A DNA stretch of 64,000 nucleotides from Siphonodentalium dalli (taxonomy: Eukaryota; Mollusca; Scaphopoda; Gadilida; Siphonodentaliidae): positions 3,100,001 through 3,164,000 of the forward strand of contig CP136062.1 in the NCBI GenBank assembly GCA_032622095.1, given 5' to 3'. The translations under genes were made by a program, and so were the position numbers. The notes beneath the pieces were generated by a model, which saw only the letters and a program-made list of their open reading frames with translations, was not told the DNA's origin and ran no database searches. Positions 1 through 12,149 of this stretch are shown one piece after another. Position 1 is the stretch's first letter; every line of letters begins with the position of its first letter.

Positions 1-374
1 ACCCACTCTTGCAATAACATTGCCCGGAAGAAACATTTTTGCAATAAGGAATAAAATGGTCCATACTCCATTTTCACCCTCATCAGGGTGGTACCCCCAT
101 GGATGAGGGTGGGGTGTTTATATGGGTGTTTGGAGCGGGCTACCCACTCCTGCCGTCAAATCGACCGAAATCCTAACCCGTTCCCGAAAATGGCCCATAC
201 CCCATTTTCACCCCGAGGGTTGGTTCCCGCGGATTAGGGGTGGGCTGTTTCTCGGTGGTGAGAGTGCGTGTTTATGTGGTTATTTGGGGCGGGCCACCCA
301 CCCACACCATCAAATTGGCCGAAATCATTACAGTTCTCGAAAATGGTCCATACTCCATTTTCTTCACCTCAGGG
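1..374. repeat. GC-richer tandem repeat, ~134-153 bp units
   Basis: About two and a half diverged units. Each begins near AAAATGGYCCATAC (positions 53, 187 and 340) and runs through a CCCTCAGGGTGGTACCC-like block, a GGGGTGTTT block and a GCGGGCYACCCAC block. No coding potential is convincing. The third unit is cut at about 374 and the same phase resumes at 4107, so this is the host sequence of the insert that follows. Confidence 0.75.
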
Positions 375-470
375 TGGTTTTAGTAGAGCTTCTTGATTGG
401 GGAATTAAGCTCTTGTCCGGGATCTGAGCAGAAATAAAAACACACTATGGAATAGCTGATAGATCGAATC

Positions 471-1335
471 TGGTAGAAATTTAGTAGAGCCTCTTTAGAA
501 GGGGAATAAGCTCTAAGCTTTCGGGATCTGTATAAGAATGAAACACAGACTGTTGCGTAGAGCGTGTTCCGTGTCCAGTAGAAGATTTTCCGTGTAGATG
601 TGCCGGGTTAGAAGAAGTGTACAAATATTGAGGAATTAGTCGTTTTAATTTGTTCATGGATAAACAGATGTAACAGCAGCAACAATATATATATATACAC
701 ATAACATCTGTCTAGCATATAATGACCCCGCCGGACCGCATATTATGCAGCCCGACGGGTAAACTTGTCCGACAGCAATCTTCCAAATTCTGAATCTCTC
801 TAGTGTTTTCTATCCTCCCTACCCAAAATTTCCGTAGCTTTTTATATTTTATTCGATGCAGTTCGCGATTGGTTATAACTGGTGTGATTCCGTTACCAAG
901 CCGTTACCCGTTGTTACAACATAGGTGATTGCATAATTACACATATGTAGAGAAAGCCGCTAACAATATATTCCCATGAATTATTTGTTTCGATAATCTG
1001 GATCTTTTTACACAATATATTCTTAATTCGAGCGACTATTCATAAATGGGCTTTTTGCGATAATAACTATGACGCAACGAGACTCCATTGTATAATGTTT
1101 TAACAGGTTTTTAGAAATTTGCCGAAGACTACCCATTTACGACATATGTTGTAATTAGCGCTGATTATGTCTAAGTCGATGTATTGTGGTATATTTTTCC
1201 TGCCATGCAATAATTAATTACCTATACATGCCGTTACGAAGGCGTATCTAAAATGGTGAAACTTCGTACGAGAAATACTCAGTAACGGATTTGTGATAAG
1301 TTTGAGCAGGGGGGGGGGATTTATTAACTCTGACA
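471..1335. repeat. Left 865 bp direct repeat (LTR candidate)
   Basis: It matches 3241-4106 with about four substitutions and one extra base in a G run, roughly 99.5 percent identity. It begins TGGTAGAAATTTAG and ends CTCTGACA. Six further bases (CGAATC) upstream are shared by both copies. The near-identity means either a recent insertion or an assembly or duplication event. Confidence 0.85.
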
Positions 1336-3240
1336 TTACCCCCTTACCGCGAAAAGACGACTCCGGCGTCTTAATTGAAATATGAGGCAATCTGTTAAGA
1401 CAGTAATGATATTAATGAATGATGAGATGTGAGAATTAGATGAAGCTGAAAGCATGTAAAGAATTAATAATGATTTTCTTTATATTTCGTTTGAGACGTT
1501 GCTGTCCATCCTCATTCAAGAGCACTTTGTCTGTATCCAAGACAGTGTGAGTGGGGTCATGTATGACATTGGAAAGTCTCCTCAGTACACGATAATTTGA
1601 ATATAGAAGAGAATTGAAGTTTAATTGGATACACATTGCCGTTTTCTTGGAAAACGACACCATAGTTAAGTCGTTGATCGATCGGTGGCGTTGACTTGTG
1701 TAATAAGGTGAGCAAGCATACACATGATGAAAAGTCATGATCCCAAGGGAGAAATAAGTAGTGTCATTTAAGCAAGGCCTCTAAAGAAGAGTGATCAAGT
1801 CTCCTTAAGTGAGTTAGCAGATAACACATAGAAAATAATAGATAGAATTATAGGAGAATTGGATCAGCGACTTCTGAAAGTGTGTATGAATACCACTATG
1901 TGAAACATACTGAGTATTATCGAAGATTAGACTATTGAAATAATAGAGCTACGATTTAATACCGATGTATAATTGAATGAGGAATATATTAGCTGTAGAA
2001 GCGAAATTGAATTGCAATTTGGTATTGCACTTGATATATATTTAACTTGGAATATTTGAGTTGTCGATTAGTTACATCACTTGTGTTGATGTAAGCAACA
2101 ATCAAATAGTGTTTTGAATTTAATAGGAGTTAGAATCCATGAGAAAATCCAATTATGGTGTTGACGATAGACACCTATTTGAAATAATGGCCTGTAGCCT
2201 TGAACGTTTTGTTAAAATGATGAAATGAAATGAACTTAAGTATGTCGATTGGATATATGAGATTTGAATCATATAAGCAACATTTAAGTAATTAGCCTGT
2301 GTAGGCAGATGAAAAATATTGGGAATGAGCGAGATATGAGCATGTTGTTTCCAGTCTGGTATTTGTAAAACGTTGGTGTTTTGAATTTGGCAACTGTGAA
2401 ATAGATACAGACACTGAGTTTTGAATGAGTTTGGTGTTTAAATATAGTTAAAAGTTTGGAGTGAGATAAAAAATAAGTAGACTGAGTGTCTTTTGACATT
2501 TAGAGTAGAGTATAATATTAGGTAATGCGGCCTTATGTTGTTTGGGTAGAGCTACTTACATGACATCGGTTCTGCTCGCAGCGACGAACTAATTTCCCCT
2601 TAGAAAGCAAGCAAATTACCTATCCATTTAATACGTACCTAATATTACCTAGATGCATTGGTAGTCGTCATTTTAGTGTGTGTTTCATCTGGGACTACTA
2701 TATACTAGTCCCAGGTTTCATAATGACGCCAAATGAATGTATTATTATCAAACATTTTGTAATAACGTGAATTAAAGAAGAAACCTATATATAGTCATAT
2801 AGTCACTTAATGTTAGAACAATTAATCTATTTCCGTAAATACACGAATCACCAATGTGTCCAATATATGATATCGAATCTGTATCCATCTGTCGCTGTAA
2901 TATGTTCCGTTAACTGCAGCAGGTATATCTTGAATTGTGAGAATTGCTGTATCCATGTGCAGAATAACGGACTATACCACAGAGTCGGTTTGATCCAGCG
3001 CAGGGACTGTACATGTAGAAATGTGTCCTCCGTCTTGTGGATTCCGAAATCTGTGGCAGAATATTTGTAGACGAAGTGTTAACAGAAAAGTTATCAAATA
3101 TTGGGTATATTATAAACAGCGTCACTGATCCTCCATCAGATGTAGATAAATATATACCGGAATCATTGCGTTGATGATGGTACTTCAACGCAGCCGCGAT
3201 TCAACCACCAATTTAGGAGAGCTGTATTTGTAGACGAATC
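1336..3240. other. Internal region between the direct repeats
   Basis: AT-rich, with only short open frames. The one stretch with coding-like composition is on the plus strand at 3019-3174, about 51 codons without a stop and rich in D, E, S and I. It has no start codon of its own and I do not recognise it. A diverged version of the repeat's opening (near CCTCTAAAGAAG) recurs at about 1770. No transposition gene was found, so any element here would be non-autonomous. Confidence 0.4.
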
Positions 3241-4106
3241 TGGTAGAAATTTAGTAGAGCCTCTTTAGAAGGGGAATAAGCTCTAAGCTTTCGGGATCTG
3301 TATAAGAATGAAACACAGACTGTTGCGTAGAGCGTGTTCCGTGTCCAGTAGAAGATTTTCCGTGTAGATGTTCCGGGTTAGAAGAAGTGTACAAATATTG
3401 AGGAATTAGTCGTTTTAATTTGTTCATGGATAAACAGATGTAACAGCAGCAACAATATATATATATACACATAACATCTGTCTAGCATATAATGACCCCG
3501 CCGGACCGCATATTATGCAGCCCGACGGGTAAACTTGTCCGACAGCAATCTTCCAAATTCTGAATCTCTCTAGTGTTTTCTATCCTCCCTACCCAAAATT
3601 TCCGTAGCTTTTTATATTTTATTCGATGCAGTTCGCGATTGGTTATAACTGGTGTGATTCCGTTACCAAGCCGTTACCCGTTGTTACAACATAGGTGATT
3701 GCATAATTACACATATGTAGAGAAAGCTGCTAACAATATATTCCCATGAATTATTTGTTTCGATAATCTGGATCTTTTTACACAATATATTCTTAATTCG
3801 AGCGACTATTCATAAATGGGCTTTTTGCGATAATAACTATGACGCAACGAGACTCCATTGTATAATGTTTTAACAGGTTTTTAGAAATTTGCCGAAGACT
3901 ACCCATTTACGACATATGTTGTAATTAGCGCTGATTATGTCTAAGTCGATGTATTGTGGTATATTTTTCCTGCCATGCAATAATTAATTACCTGTACATG
4001 CCGTTACGAATGCGTATCTAAAATGGTGAAACTTCGTACGAGAAATACTCAGTAACGGATTTGTGATAAGTTTGAGCAGGGGGGGGGGGATTTATTAACT
4101 CTGACA
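3241..4106. repeat. Right 866 bp direct repeat (LTR candidate)
   Basis: This is the partner of 471-1335 in the same orientation. Differences visible by eye include single changes near 3371, 3727, 3994 and 4011 and an 11-G instead of a 10-G run near 4079-4089. Confidence 0.85.
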
Positions 4107-4200
4107 TGGTACCCTCTCCCCGGGTGAGGGCTGGGGTGTTTCTAGTGTGTATTTGTGCGGGCCATCAACCCATGCCGTTGTAAACAACGAATCAGTTCCA
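4107..4200. repeat. Host tandem repeat resumes
   Basis: TGGTACCCTCTCCCC, the GGGGTGTTT block and the GCGGGCCATCAACCC block match the middle part of the 1-374 units. This joins in phase with the unit broken at 374. Confidence 0.6.
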
Positions 4201-6404
4201 AAAGTCATGTTCGTGGCTAACGTGTCAAACTGATCAGTCGGATCCATCCATGCTCTCAGTCGCCAAAGAGACCTCCGAATGAGCGAATTGCTAAAAAAAA
4301 AACCTATATAGCAAGAAATAATCCATCACACTGGCATATATTTTGTTAGAAGTTATCTCATAAGTTCCGACATCGCCTCCCCGAATTCCACAGAGACTCT
4401 CATGTATGTATATAAATTGCACATGGATATTGAATGACAAACGCCCGAGCATAAACGCCTCCCCCAATTAAAAAGAAACACTCCCATATGCGCGAAGATA
4501 CAACATCAATACTGGGCGAAAAAAATCGACCGAAAAATGAAACCCACCAAACTTGGTTTTATTTAAACCTGGGTAGGGTGATTTAACTTTGATGTTTTTT
4601 TAAAGTATATGTAAAAGTATATTTTCGAGACGAGACGTATAGTACGGATAAATCAGACATAGATAATCGTCTCCTGATCGTTATATCGCCAATTCCCTAC
4701 AAACAATTAGCGATATTATCAAAACTTTATCACGCCAATAAAACCTAGTTTGAATTGAGATCGAATTCCAAAAACTAAAACTGAGTTTATCACAAAACTG
4801 GGTTTAACTACACTAAAACCAAGGTTTAGTCCCGTAAAACCTAGTTTAAACTAGAGTTAAACCAGGTCTAGAATAAAACCGATTGCCGATGCCGATTCTG
4901 ACTATGGAGTTCAGTTCGGACAGTTCGAATCCTCGCTGTTTAGAAAACCAAACATTGTGAAAATCCGTTGACGGACAGCGGAAAAACGCAATTTCACAGT
5001 AAAGTATACACATATGACGAAATGTCTTGTTCAGCTTGTAATGAATGTAGACGACTCGTGTTGATTTCAAGAATGATAAAATATGAAACTAACAATTATG
5101 TTTCGGCTTTGGATAAGAAATTGGCAACACGCCGTTCTACCACAATGATACATTTGTGAGGTCGTGGGAGTATTTGTAGCTGCAAGGGAAATGATCAAAC
5201 ACTACTGAGTGGCACTGATACTTGAACATCAACGCTCAGTAACACGAAACGTATTGTAAGGTCGCTCGTTTGTGTATTTGTCTGTGGTATTTCAATATTA
5301 GCTGTAATATAATGCTATTGTGCAAATATGTGGTATTAGAATACACAATACGAACCTTACACCATAAAACGTCGGTCGCAACACTATACACGCAGATCGC
5401 ATTTCAATTGCAAATTATGCAAATGAGCAAACACCATTGTTCGCGATGTTTCGAAAGCTATGGGGGTTATAAACAGAGTGTCACCTTTATATTTCAACAT
5501 AGCTGTGAGGTGAGAGATCTCCACATGTGTTATTTTCATTGCAACAATTGTCTAGACGTGGGCTGTGTACTCAGAGGAGATGAGTTTTAGGTGAGGGTAT
5601 GTAACAACACTGATTACAGAACAAAATAAATTTCTTGCCAAATACGGACGTGCTGAATTCACAGCCGTTCATGTCCGGCAAATCTCGGTGACTTCCAGGA
5701 ACAATGTGGTCATAAACCAATGCACGACATTGAAAGTGACGTCACGTTACGTTCATAGGTTTGTGAACACATTGACTCAGGGGGCGTGTCTACCGTAACG
5801 CTATGGGGAAATCGGAAGCGATATCAGGTGTATGTAAATATACAGTAATAAACATAATAAATCACTTGATTGAACTGATGACATGAACAATTCAATCAAG
5901 GCAATCATGCTTGTACAACATATCTGTATCTAACAGTTATGGCCAATATAAATAAATATTAGCTCCAGTACATACCCTGACAGACAAAGTTTGTAAACAA
6001 CAGATTCGACGTACGCCGAATGATAGCACAATCAGTCAAATACCCTGAAAGATAGAAGTGTCAAAAGTTTACGCGATCGCGGGGGTGTCAAACTATCGGA
6101 CAGTAACACACTCACGTTGGTCCATAATGTCCAACAACTGTGCTGCCTCTCGTGAATTAGTTCACGTCACCAGTTCAATCGAGTGATTATTCTCTATGTA
6201 ACCTACATGTAGATGTTATGCCAAAAAAAATAAGATAGTATGTTTCCGCTAACGGTGTGAAAAAATTAGCTTAGGTAGGTAAGGAATTATTATTTGTTTA
6301 TATTGTTTTTTATAATTTTTATCCAGCTGCAGAAATATTTAACTATCTCGACCGAAGTGACATAAAATGTCAAATTATGGTGTGGGTGAAAATTGGTTTA
6401 TGCT
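4201..6404. other. Mostly unique AT-rich DNA
   Basis: No supported gene. Short open frames near 4970-5160 and 5270-5590 have cysteine-rich, low-complexity translations, no recognisable motif and no splice context, so I do not call them. The only structured part is the AAACCTAGTTT-rich patch at 4540-4875. Confidence 0.5.
4540..4875. repeat. Interspersed AAACYTRGTTT half-palindromes
   Basis: Variants of AAACCTAGTTT or AAACTGGGTTT recur at least seven times here, at about 4549, 4566, 4743, 4788, 4797, 4823, 4838 and 4856. They can pair with each other on either strand. There is no clean period. Confidence 0.45.
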
Positions 6405-6665
6405 TAAAGTGATGTGAAACACCGGTAGGGTGATCAAATAAATATTATATCCATATTGACAAGCACCGTCATTCTTATATATAAATTAAATACAGTGACT
6501 CTCGATGGCGAAACCAGTTTCGTTAGTTATCGCAGATAGTTGCGTCCCGAATCGAGAAGTAAATATGTACAATTGTGAGTAGTTCACACGATGTTTTCTA
6601 TGAAATGGTAAGGTAGATTCGTTTGAAATTTCGACGATTTTACTAGAATGTTACATTCCTCCTGT
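6405..6665 (-). repeat. Single diverged copy of the 50.3-52.2 kb repeat unit
   Basis: The reverse complement of the ~480 bp unit at 50328-52245 aligns here. Shared blocks include GTGATGTGAAACAC, the CGTCATTCTTATATA block, GACTCTCGATGGCGAAA, AGATAGTTGCGTCCCGAATC and ACGATGTTTTCTATGAA. The copy is shortened and diverged, so it is the older member of the family. Confidence 0.75.
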
Positions 6666-8348
6666 TGGCATAGCGCCTGAATACCAAATTATTAGTTTCA
6701 CGCACCGAATAAGTACATAATATATCTTTAAGTGTATGATTTGTTATTCACATACCGCATTTTCATACGTTTGGTTATATTACTTGGTATGAAATGGATG
6801 TCGCTAATGTTTTATGATAATTTTACCCATAATACCATCATTACACCGGTACTTGTATTGTGGTGACTTCATCCATTGTCTGGAGGTATCATACCTGGTT
6901 TTTGGAAACAGTAGCTATACCCCTTCCATGTGTGGTGATAACCTCTATATATATACTGACACACACACCATGTATGTTGATACCGGTAGTTCCCAAACAA
7001 GGATTAAAGCAGGCCTGAGATCCATTCTGAGTAAATTAAAATCGCAAAATCAATCCACGAATCCATAAATCCACACCTGTTGAAGTCCAGCTATCATTTT
7101 ATGGTCACTTTACACAGGGATATGTTAAAACCCATGTGATTTGCACACTAATGACATCATTATGTATGTGCATTTGTGGGGGGAAAAAACTTTCATCTTT
7201 TTCTCAACATATCAATAACAAGATTAGGGCGTCGGTTATTTTTAGGGTCGGTCGATGTGCGGAAACATAGTATTTGTTTTCTTTGGCCTTAGCACCATGA
7301 AGTGGCATGACTGGGGAAATTCACTCGAAGCAATAAAAAACATTTATTCAACCTGATATAAATGAAAACATAACACAATAATATCACAATTCAAATATAT
7401 GTAAACCCTTCACTGTACTCCTCAAATAAAAGTTGACTATTTAAAAAAACGTAATAAAATAAAACAAAGGTTTTAAAACAAACCTTGACGGATTTCAACG
7501 ATATATCGGTCTAGCATCACCTCTAGATTGAAGCTGTCAAATTTGAATGATTTTTAATGAAAAATATGGCCATCGGCAGCCATTTGTTGATTAGCTGGGG
7601 GATATTAAAATATTTGTAGGAATATATGCCGTTTTTTTTTCATCTGTCATTTTCCGGTACTCACCAACCCAAAACCTGAAAACAAAACTGTTTACTCCTA
7701 ATTATTTTAACACCAGCCCCCAAATGTAACTAATTTTGGTCTAATACCGCATTAAACTATACTGATATCACTGATGTGACTGGGAAATTATCACATTTAG
7801 TTCAAATTACAGCTTAACTTTTTTCAGAAGCTGTTTTAATCCCAATAATACTACATGTAGTACACTTCTACATTAATGTATATGGTACATTGTAGGCAGC
7901 ATGTTTAAAAAACAATACTCACTAAAAAGACCCGAATTCTGGATTCTGGGGGGGGGGGCAATTAGGGCAATCACAACTATTCTTTTCTTAGGCTTTATGC
8001 TGACATTGCAAATAAGCCATGTACAGTATCTAAGGTACATGTACTAAGACGACATTAGGGTCATTCTACCATTGCACGTGTGACATTAACATATTTTTTC
8101 GACTAGTCTATATTCGTTGTAGTGCAATTCCTTAAATGTATTCTCATCAGCATGTGAGTATAACCTTATTTCCATGGAGCGTGGAAGAGCACGAGAGGGG
8201 GATTTTTTTTCGATACTACATTCAAAACATATACCGTATATAAATTGGATATGTTCCAATCTGGGTATGCACACATAAAACACAATCTCAGTTTATGTAG
8301 CTTATATTGATCTAGTGACAATTAAATTTAGTCTGATCAATGGATGTA
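6666..8348. other. AT-rich DNA, no gene seen
   Basis: It contains homopolymer runs (a G run near 7950, a T run near 7630) and polyadenylation-like AATAAA words near 7330 and 7425. No open frame has a recognisable product. Confidence 0.5.
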
Positions 8349-9313
8349 TCAATGTTACTGCACCAGGACTGGGTATATCACACGAGTGGACAGTACTTTA
8401 TAAACATGGCCATACGGTATGCTATATGGAGAGTCGTGCAGTGCATGATTGAAGATTCAAGCTCCTGTGGTTTCACACCAGTGATATGTCCTCAGGGATG
8501 TATGTGTCAACACTGCGGATTATGTGTTCAACATACGGTACTACTAATTGGTCAGCTTATAATTATGTAGCTGTATGCTTACATCTAGTTCAATTTGTGC
8601 AATGGAATGGGTCCGGTGCTACCGGGTGGACAATATGGTTTGGGCCGGAGCATTGGATAAATATTTAAATTCAATCATGGCATTTACCGGTATACATGTA
8701 GATGTATTTGTGCTGACAAATTTAACACCACAGTTAGAATTGCTATATCTATGTGTATAGAACAACTTCGGATGCTTAACACTTGACGCCGGGCCAGTAA
8801 TTTTGCAACGTCCAGAAACAAAATGTCAACTTATTTTTTTGCGCTGCATGGCGATACTAGTCCACACGGGGCGCGCCCACATCGCGCGATGTTGTTTTCG
8901 CCCTCGCAAGGATATTCATCCATCCAAAGTTGAAATAATTGTTCTTGAGTCAGATTAATGTAAACCGCTGTGTATATACATGTATATGCATGTACGTTAG
9001 CAATATTAAGCGCAGGATCCGCCTTTGATAACTTCAAATTTAAACAAATAAGGTTCGTTGGATACAATTGAATACAATGTTTTGCATTGTGGTTTGAAAA
9101 CAGATCAGCAGACTGTTACAGTAGATGTAGTTGTACATGTGTGACATCAAATATTTGTTTATGTTTGTGCAGAAATGCTAATTTGATCAAGAGAGTTAAT
9201 AAGTGTAACATACATGTACATGTATGTAAAACAAATCAGCAATGCATATGTATTCACGTCTACCGGTATTTATAAATTAAATTTGAAATCCAGTTACGAT
9301 AGATTTGTGTAAT

Positions 9314-9868
9314 GTCAGTCACGATAACGTAAGCCAATGCTATGATCCTGTGCCGTATATTGGAATAGAATATTAAAAGCATTTTCCTTGATATTTTCAT
9401 TTAATGTCTGTCACGACAACGTAAGCCAATGTCATGTTCTTGTGCCGTATATTGGAATAGAATATTAAATGCATTTTGCCTCGATATTTTCATATAATGT
9501 CAGTCACGATAACGTAAGCCAATGTCATGGTCCTGTGCCGAATATTGAAATAGAATATTAAATGCATTTTGCCTTGATATTTTCATGTAATATCAGTCAC
9601 GATAACTTAAGCCAATGTCATGTTCTTGTGCCGTATATTGGAATAGAATATTAAATGCATTTTGCCTTGATATTTTCATGTAATATCAGTCACGATAACG
9701 TAAGCCAATGTTATGTTATTGTGCCGTATATTGGAATAGAATATTAAAAGCATTTTCCTTGATATTTTCATTTAATGTCAGTCTCGATAACGTAAGCCAA
9801 TGTCATGTTCTTGTGCCGTATATTGGAATAGAATATTAAATGCATTTTGCCTTCATATTTTGCCTTCA
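9314..9868. repeat. Six-unit 92-93 bp tandem array
   Basis: Units start at about 9314, 9406, 9499, 9592, 9685 and 9777. Each carries GTCACGATAACGTAAGCC, TTGTGCCGTATATTGG and a TTGATATTTTCAT end. The two full-length duplicon copies have a single such unit (near 17641 and 35330), so this is an expansion specific to this copy. Confidence 0.9.
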
Positions 9869-9899
9869 TATTTCACACTGAACCATTTGAACGATTCCA

Positions 9900-10502
9900 T
9901 GTTATCATCGCTTGACTAAATTCGGAACAATACAATATTTGGGTGCACCGTGGCAGTTAGATTTAAAAAAATTAGAAATTCTACATTTGGCATTAAATGA
10001 ATCTTGTTTTTGTGGGGTACGTTCTAAAACTATTTTCAAAATTCTAGTAAGCCGCTCCAGGATCCAGCTTCCATCTCAAAATTCATGTCATCAGAACGAG
10101 GAGCAATTTGTCTTTGAGAAATTGGGACCTTGATCATCATCACATTTAGCCTCGAATCTTCTTTAATATGCCTAGCAGACAACCTCCCCTTTATTTTGAC
10201 ATCCATACATTTGTGCACCACCTTCATTATGTGGGGAAATTATATGACGGATAGGCTGTAAGCCATTATTGCTTTCACTCTACTTATGTTGACAAACGGA
10301 AAGGCCGTAAGGTCTGTCAGCCAGTGCTCCATTCTGACGTGTTATTGTCATTCCGGAGGGCTAGGTGTGTTTTTGTTGACCGGACAGATGTGTTACCTTA
10401 TCAGGCATTCACTTACCTGTATTGGTTAACCTATAAAACGATGCCATGTTATCGTCGCTTGACTAAATTCGGAACAAGTCAATATTTGGGTGCACCGAGG
10501 CA
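9900..10502. repeat. Insert flanked by 55 bp direct repeats
   Basis: The block GCTTGACTAAATTCGGAACA followed by CAATATTTGGGTGCACCG occurs at about 9900-9955 and again at 10447-10502. In the other duplicon copies it occurs once (near 17770 and 35470). The ~490 bp between is therefore an insertion or duplication product unique to this copy. No terminal inverted repeats were seen. Confidence 0.6.
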
Positions 10503-11179
10503 CAAGACAAAATCACACATAGCAGTAAGATTTTATATTCAGATTTGTAGCTCATAACATGACATTGAATCTAGAAAAAGTTCTTTGAATATAATGTCAG
10601 TCACATGGAATTGCCATATTAATATTTATAATAAAAAGGACAATTTAATAACTAATGTGCCAAGAGGCTAATTACATATTAGGAATTTCATCAGATTGAT
10701 CAATAACAGATCTACTACTGAACTGTAGGCTCTAACAATTCATCGAGAATCCAGTGTACCGCTATACATGTACATTTCAAACAATTCATGTATCGTATTG
10801 CGTCATATGTATCGCGATATGGGAAATCATACAAGTTCTGAAGATGGGCATGTGCATAAGATCAACACCTGCAAAAGCAGCAATGTTCTCTCAAGTACCG
10901 TATATAAGTTAATTTTCAAATAAATCTCAATTTACATGTAGTACACCGAGTGCAGACTCTAGTTGGGATAATAAACTATATAATGATGGATAATGCATTG
11001 CTTTTTTCAAAAGAAGGTTGATAAATACCCACACCCTGCCTATTAGGTCGGCAATAATATTCCATGTAACACCTTACACCGCTATGCATATAGTCAAAGA
11101 ATAATATGTGTTTCGATCTGTTTGTTATAGTAGGATTAAGTATCTAGTATTGTACGCATCAGATGCGAGCGTTTCATGT

Positions 11180-11590
11180 TAAAATAAATGTTAATATAAT
11201 ATGGTGACCAACTCTTGTGGATGGTGCATGCATATTATTGTCTATATATCACTATAAGCTTAGTGTGCGTTATTTGGTAAAACTTGTCTGCATCGTTGTG
11301 AGTGCATAGTATCCCACCCTAGATTTGTAATAAACTAGTTTCAGTGGAATAGTTTCGAATTAATTCGATTTTGTCTAGGACCGCTTCTGTGTCTATCTTT
11401 TTAAATTAGATTTAAATTTAATTGCGAACCAACTCTTATGAGTGGTGTGTACATCTATGTTAGGCATGTAGAGTCTTCTGATATCTTTTCAAATTATATT
11501 TTAATTTAATTTGAGAGCCAACTCTTAGGGTTGTGTGTACTTCTCTTGTTGCGCACGTAGAGCCTTCTGATACAATCTGGATATCTCGGG
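11180..11590. repeat. Degenerate CCAACTCTTRKGRGT repeats
   Basis: Three related blocks near 11205, 11427 and 11517 share CCAACTCTTNTGNGTGGTG. The latter two also share GTAGAGYCTTCTGATA. The spacing is irregular. No gene was seen. Confidence 0.45.
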
Positions 11591-11796
11591 GATAATTGCA
11601 GTTGTGATTGTTAGAATTTTTTTATTGTGAAATATACCCAACAATCAAACAACAGATTAGTGGTCCGTGTTCCATGTCCCTGCATCGCTCGGATAGTTAT
11701 AATTTAGATTGAGCATATGTTTCGATTCACTTTTCCACTATAGTATGATAGTGATAACGCGGAACTTCAACAGGGAACGGCGTGATAAATATATAA

Positions 11797-11855
11797 GGTT
11801 AGTGTTAGGGTTAGGATTAGGATTAGGGTTGGGATTATGGTTAGGGTTAGGGTTT
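11797..11855 (+). repeat. Interstitial telomere-like (TTAGGG) tract
   Basis: About nine hexamer units of TTAGGG and one-base variants (TTAGTG, TTAGGA, TTGGGA, TTATGG), ending with two perfect units. TTAGGG is the telomere repeat of most metazoans outside arthropods and nematodes. The degeneracy indicates an old internal tract, not a chromosome end. Confidence 0.85.
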
Positions 11856-12149
11856 TATAAATGGTTTTATAAATATAAAACAACGGATTTATAAATATAA
11901 AATAAAATGTGCTGCGAACTTTGTGAATTATGTCTTGGTGTCATTATAAATGTCATTGTAACATCTGCATTATATATGTAGCTCGATAAAAGGAGCAAGC
12001 AGATGCTCATATTAAAATTATAAATTGCTTGCATAAGGAGAGAAAGTGAAAATGCAAAATATATTTTCGTGTGTCTGCCCAATTTTATTGACAGGTTGTT
12101 AACTCCAGTTCGATCGAAACGACTCTTAGTATATGATGAATGACAATTA

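Larger units (their letters stand above)
375..4106. mobile_element. LTR-like element with 865 bp direct repeats
   Basis: A 3.7 kb block interrupts the tandem repeat of 1-374, whose phase resumes at 4107. TGG occurs at both junctions (375-377 and 4107-4109), so a 3 bp target duplication is possible. The block holds two near-identical direct repeats (471-1335 and 3241-4106) that start TGG and end ACA, like LTRs with TG...CA ends. They are separated by 1.9 kb without a recognisable gag, pol or env frame. I see no convincing primer-binding site or polypurine tract. A diverged partial copy of the repeat start lies at 375-470. It could be a non-autonomous LTR retroelement, a Penelope-like element, or a recent partial tandem duplication with a 2770 bp offset. 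Confidence 0.5.
8349..11010 (+). repeat. Third, partial and diverged copy of the duplicon
   Basis: It aligns with 16690-18217 and 34405-35931. Shared blocks include GCACCAGGACTGGGT, the GCTATATGGAGAGTCG block and ATTGAATTTGAAATCCAG-like sequence near 9280. Near 10970-11010 it joins directly from the sequence left of the hAT-like element in the other copies to the sequence right of it, so the element is absent. It is more diverged than the other two copies are from each other and carries its own 93 bp array and a ~500 bp insertion. Confidence 0.85.

Noticed and set aside
481-702. Pair of identical minus-strand frames (481-702 and 3251-3472)
   Set aside because: They are identical only because they lie in the near-identical direct repeats; composition (CCCCYIC runs from TA/GCAGCA repeats) is not protein-like.
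375-4106. Endogenous retrovirus
   Set aside because: No gag, pol or env similarity, no primer-binding site; only the direct repeats suggest an LTR element.
4865-4945. tRNA-like GTTCGAATCCTCG word
   Set aside because: No acceptor stem, D-arm or anticodon arm can be folded around it.
9314-9868. CRISPR-like regular repeats
   Set aside because: Units are contiguous 93 bp tandem repeats without distinct spacers, in a eukaryotic context.
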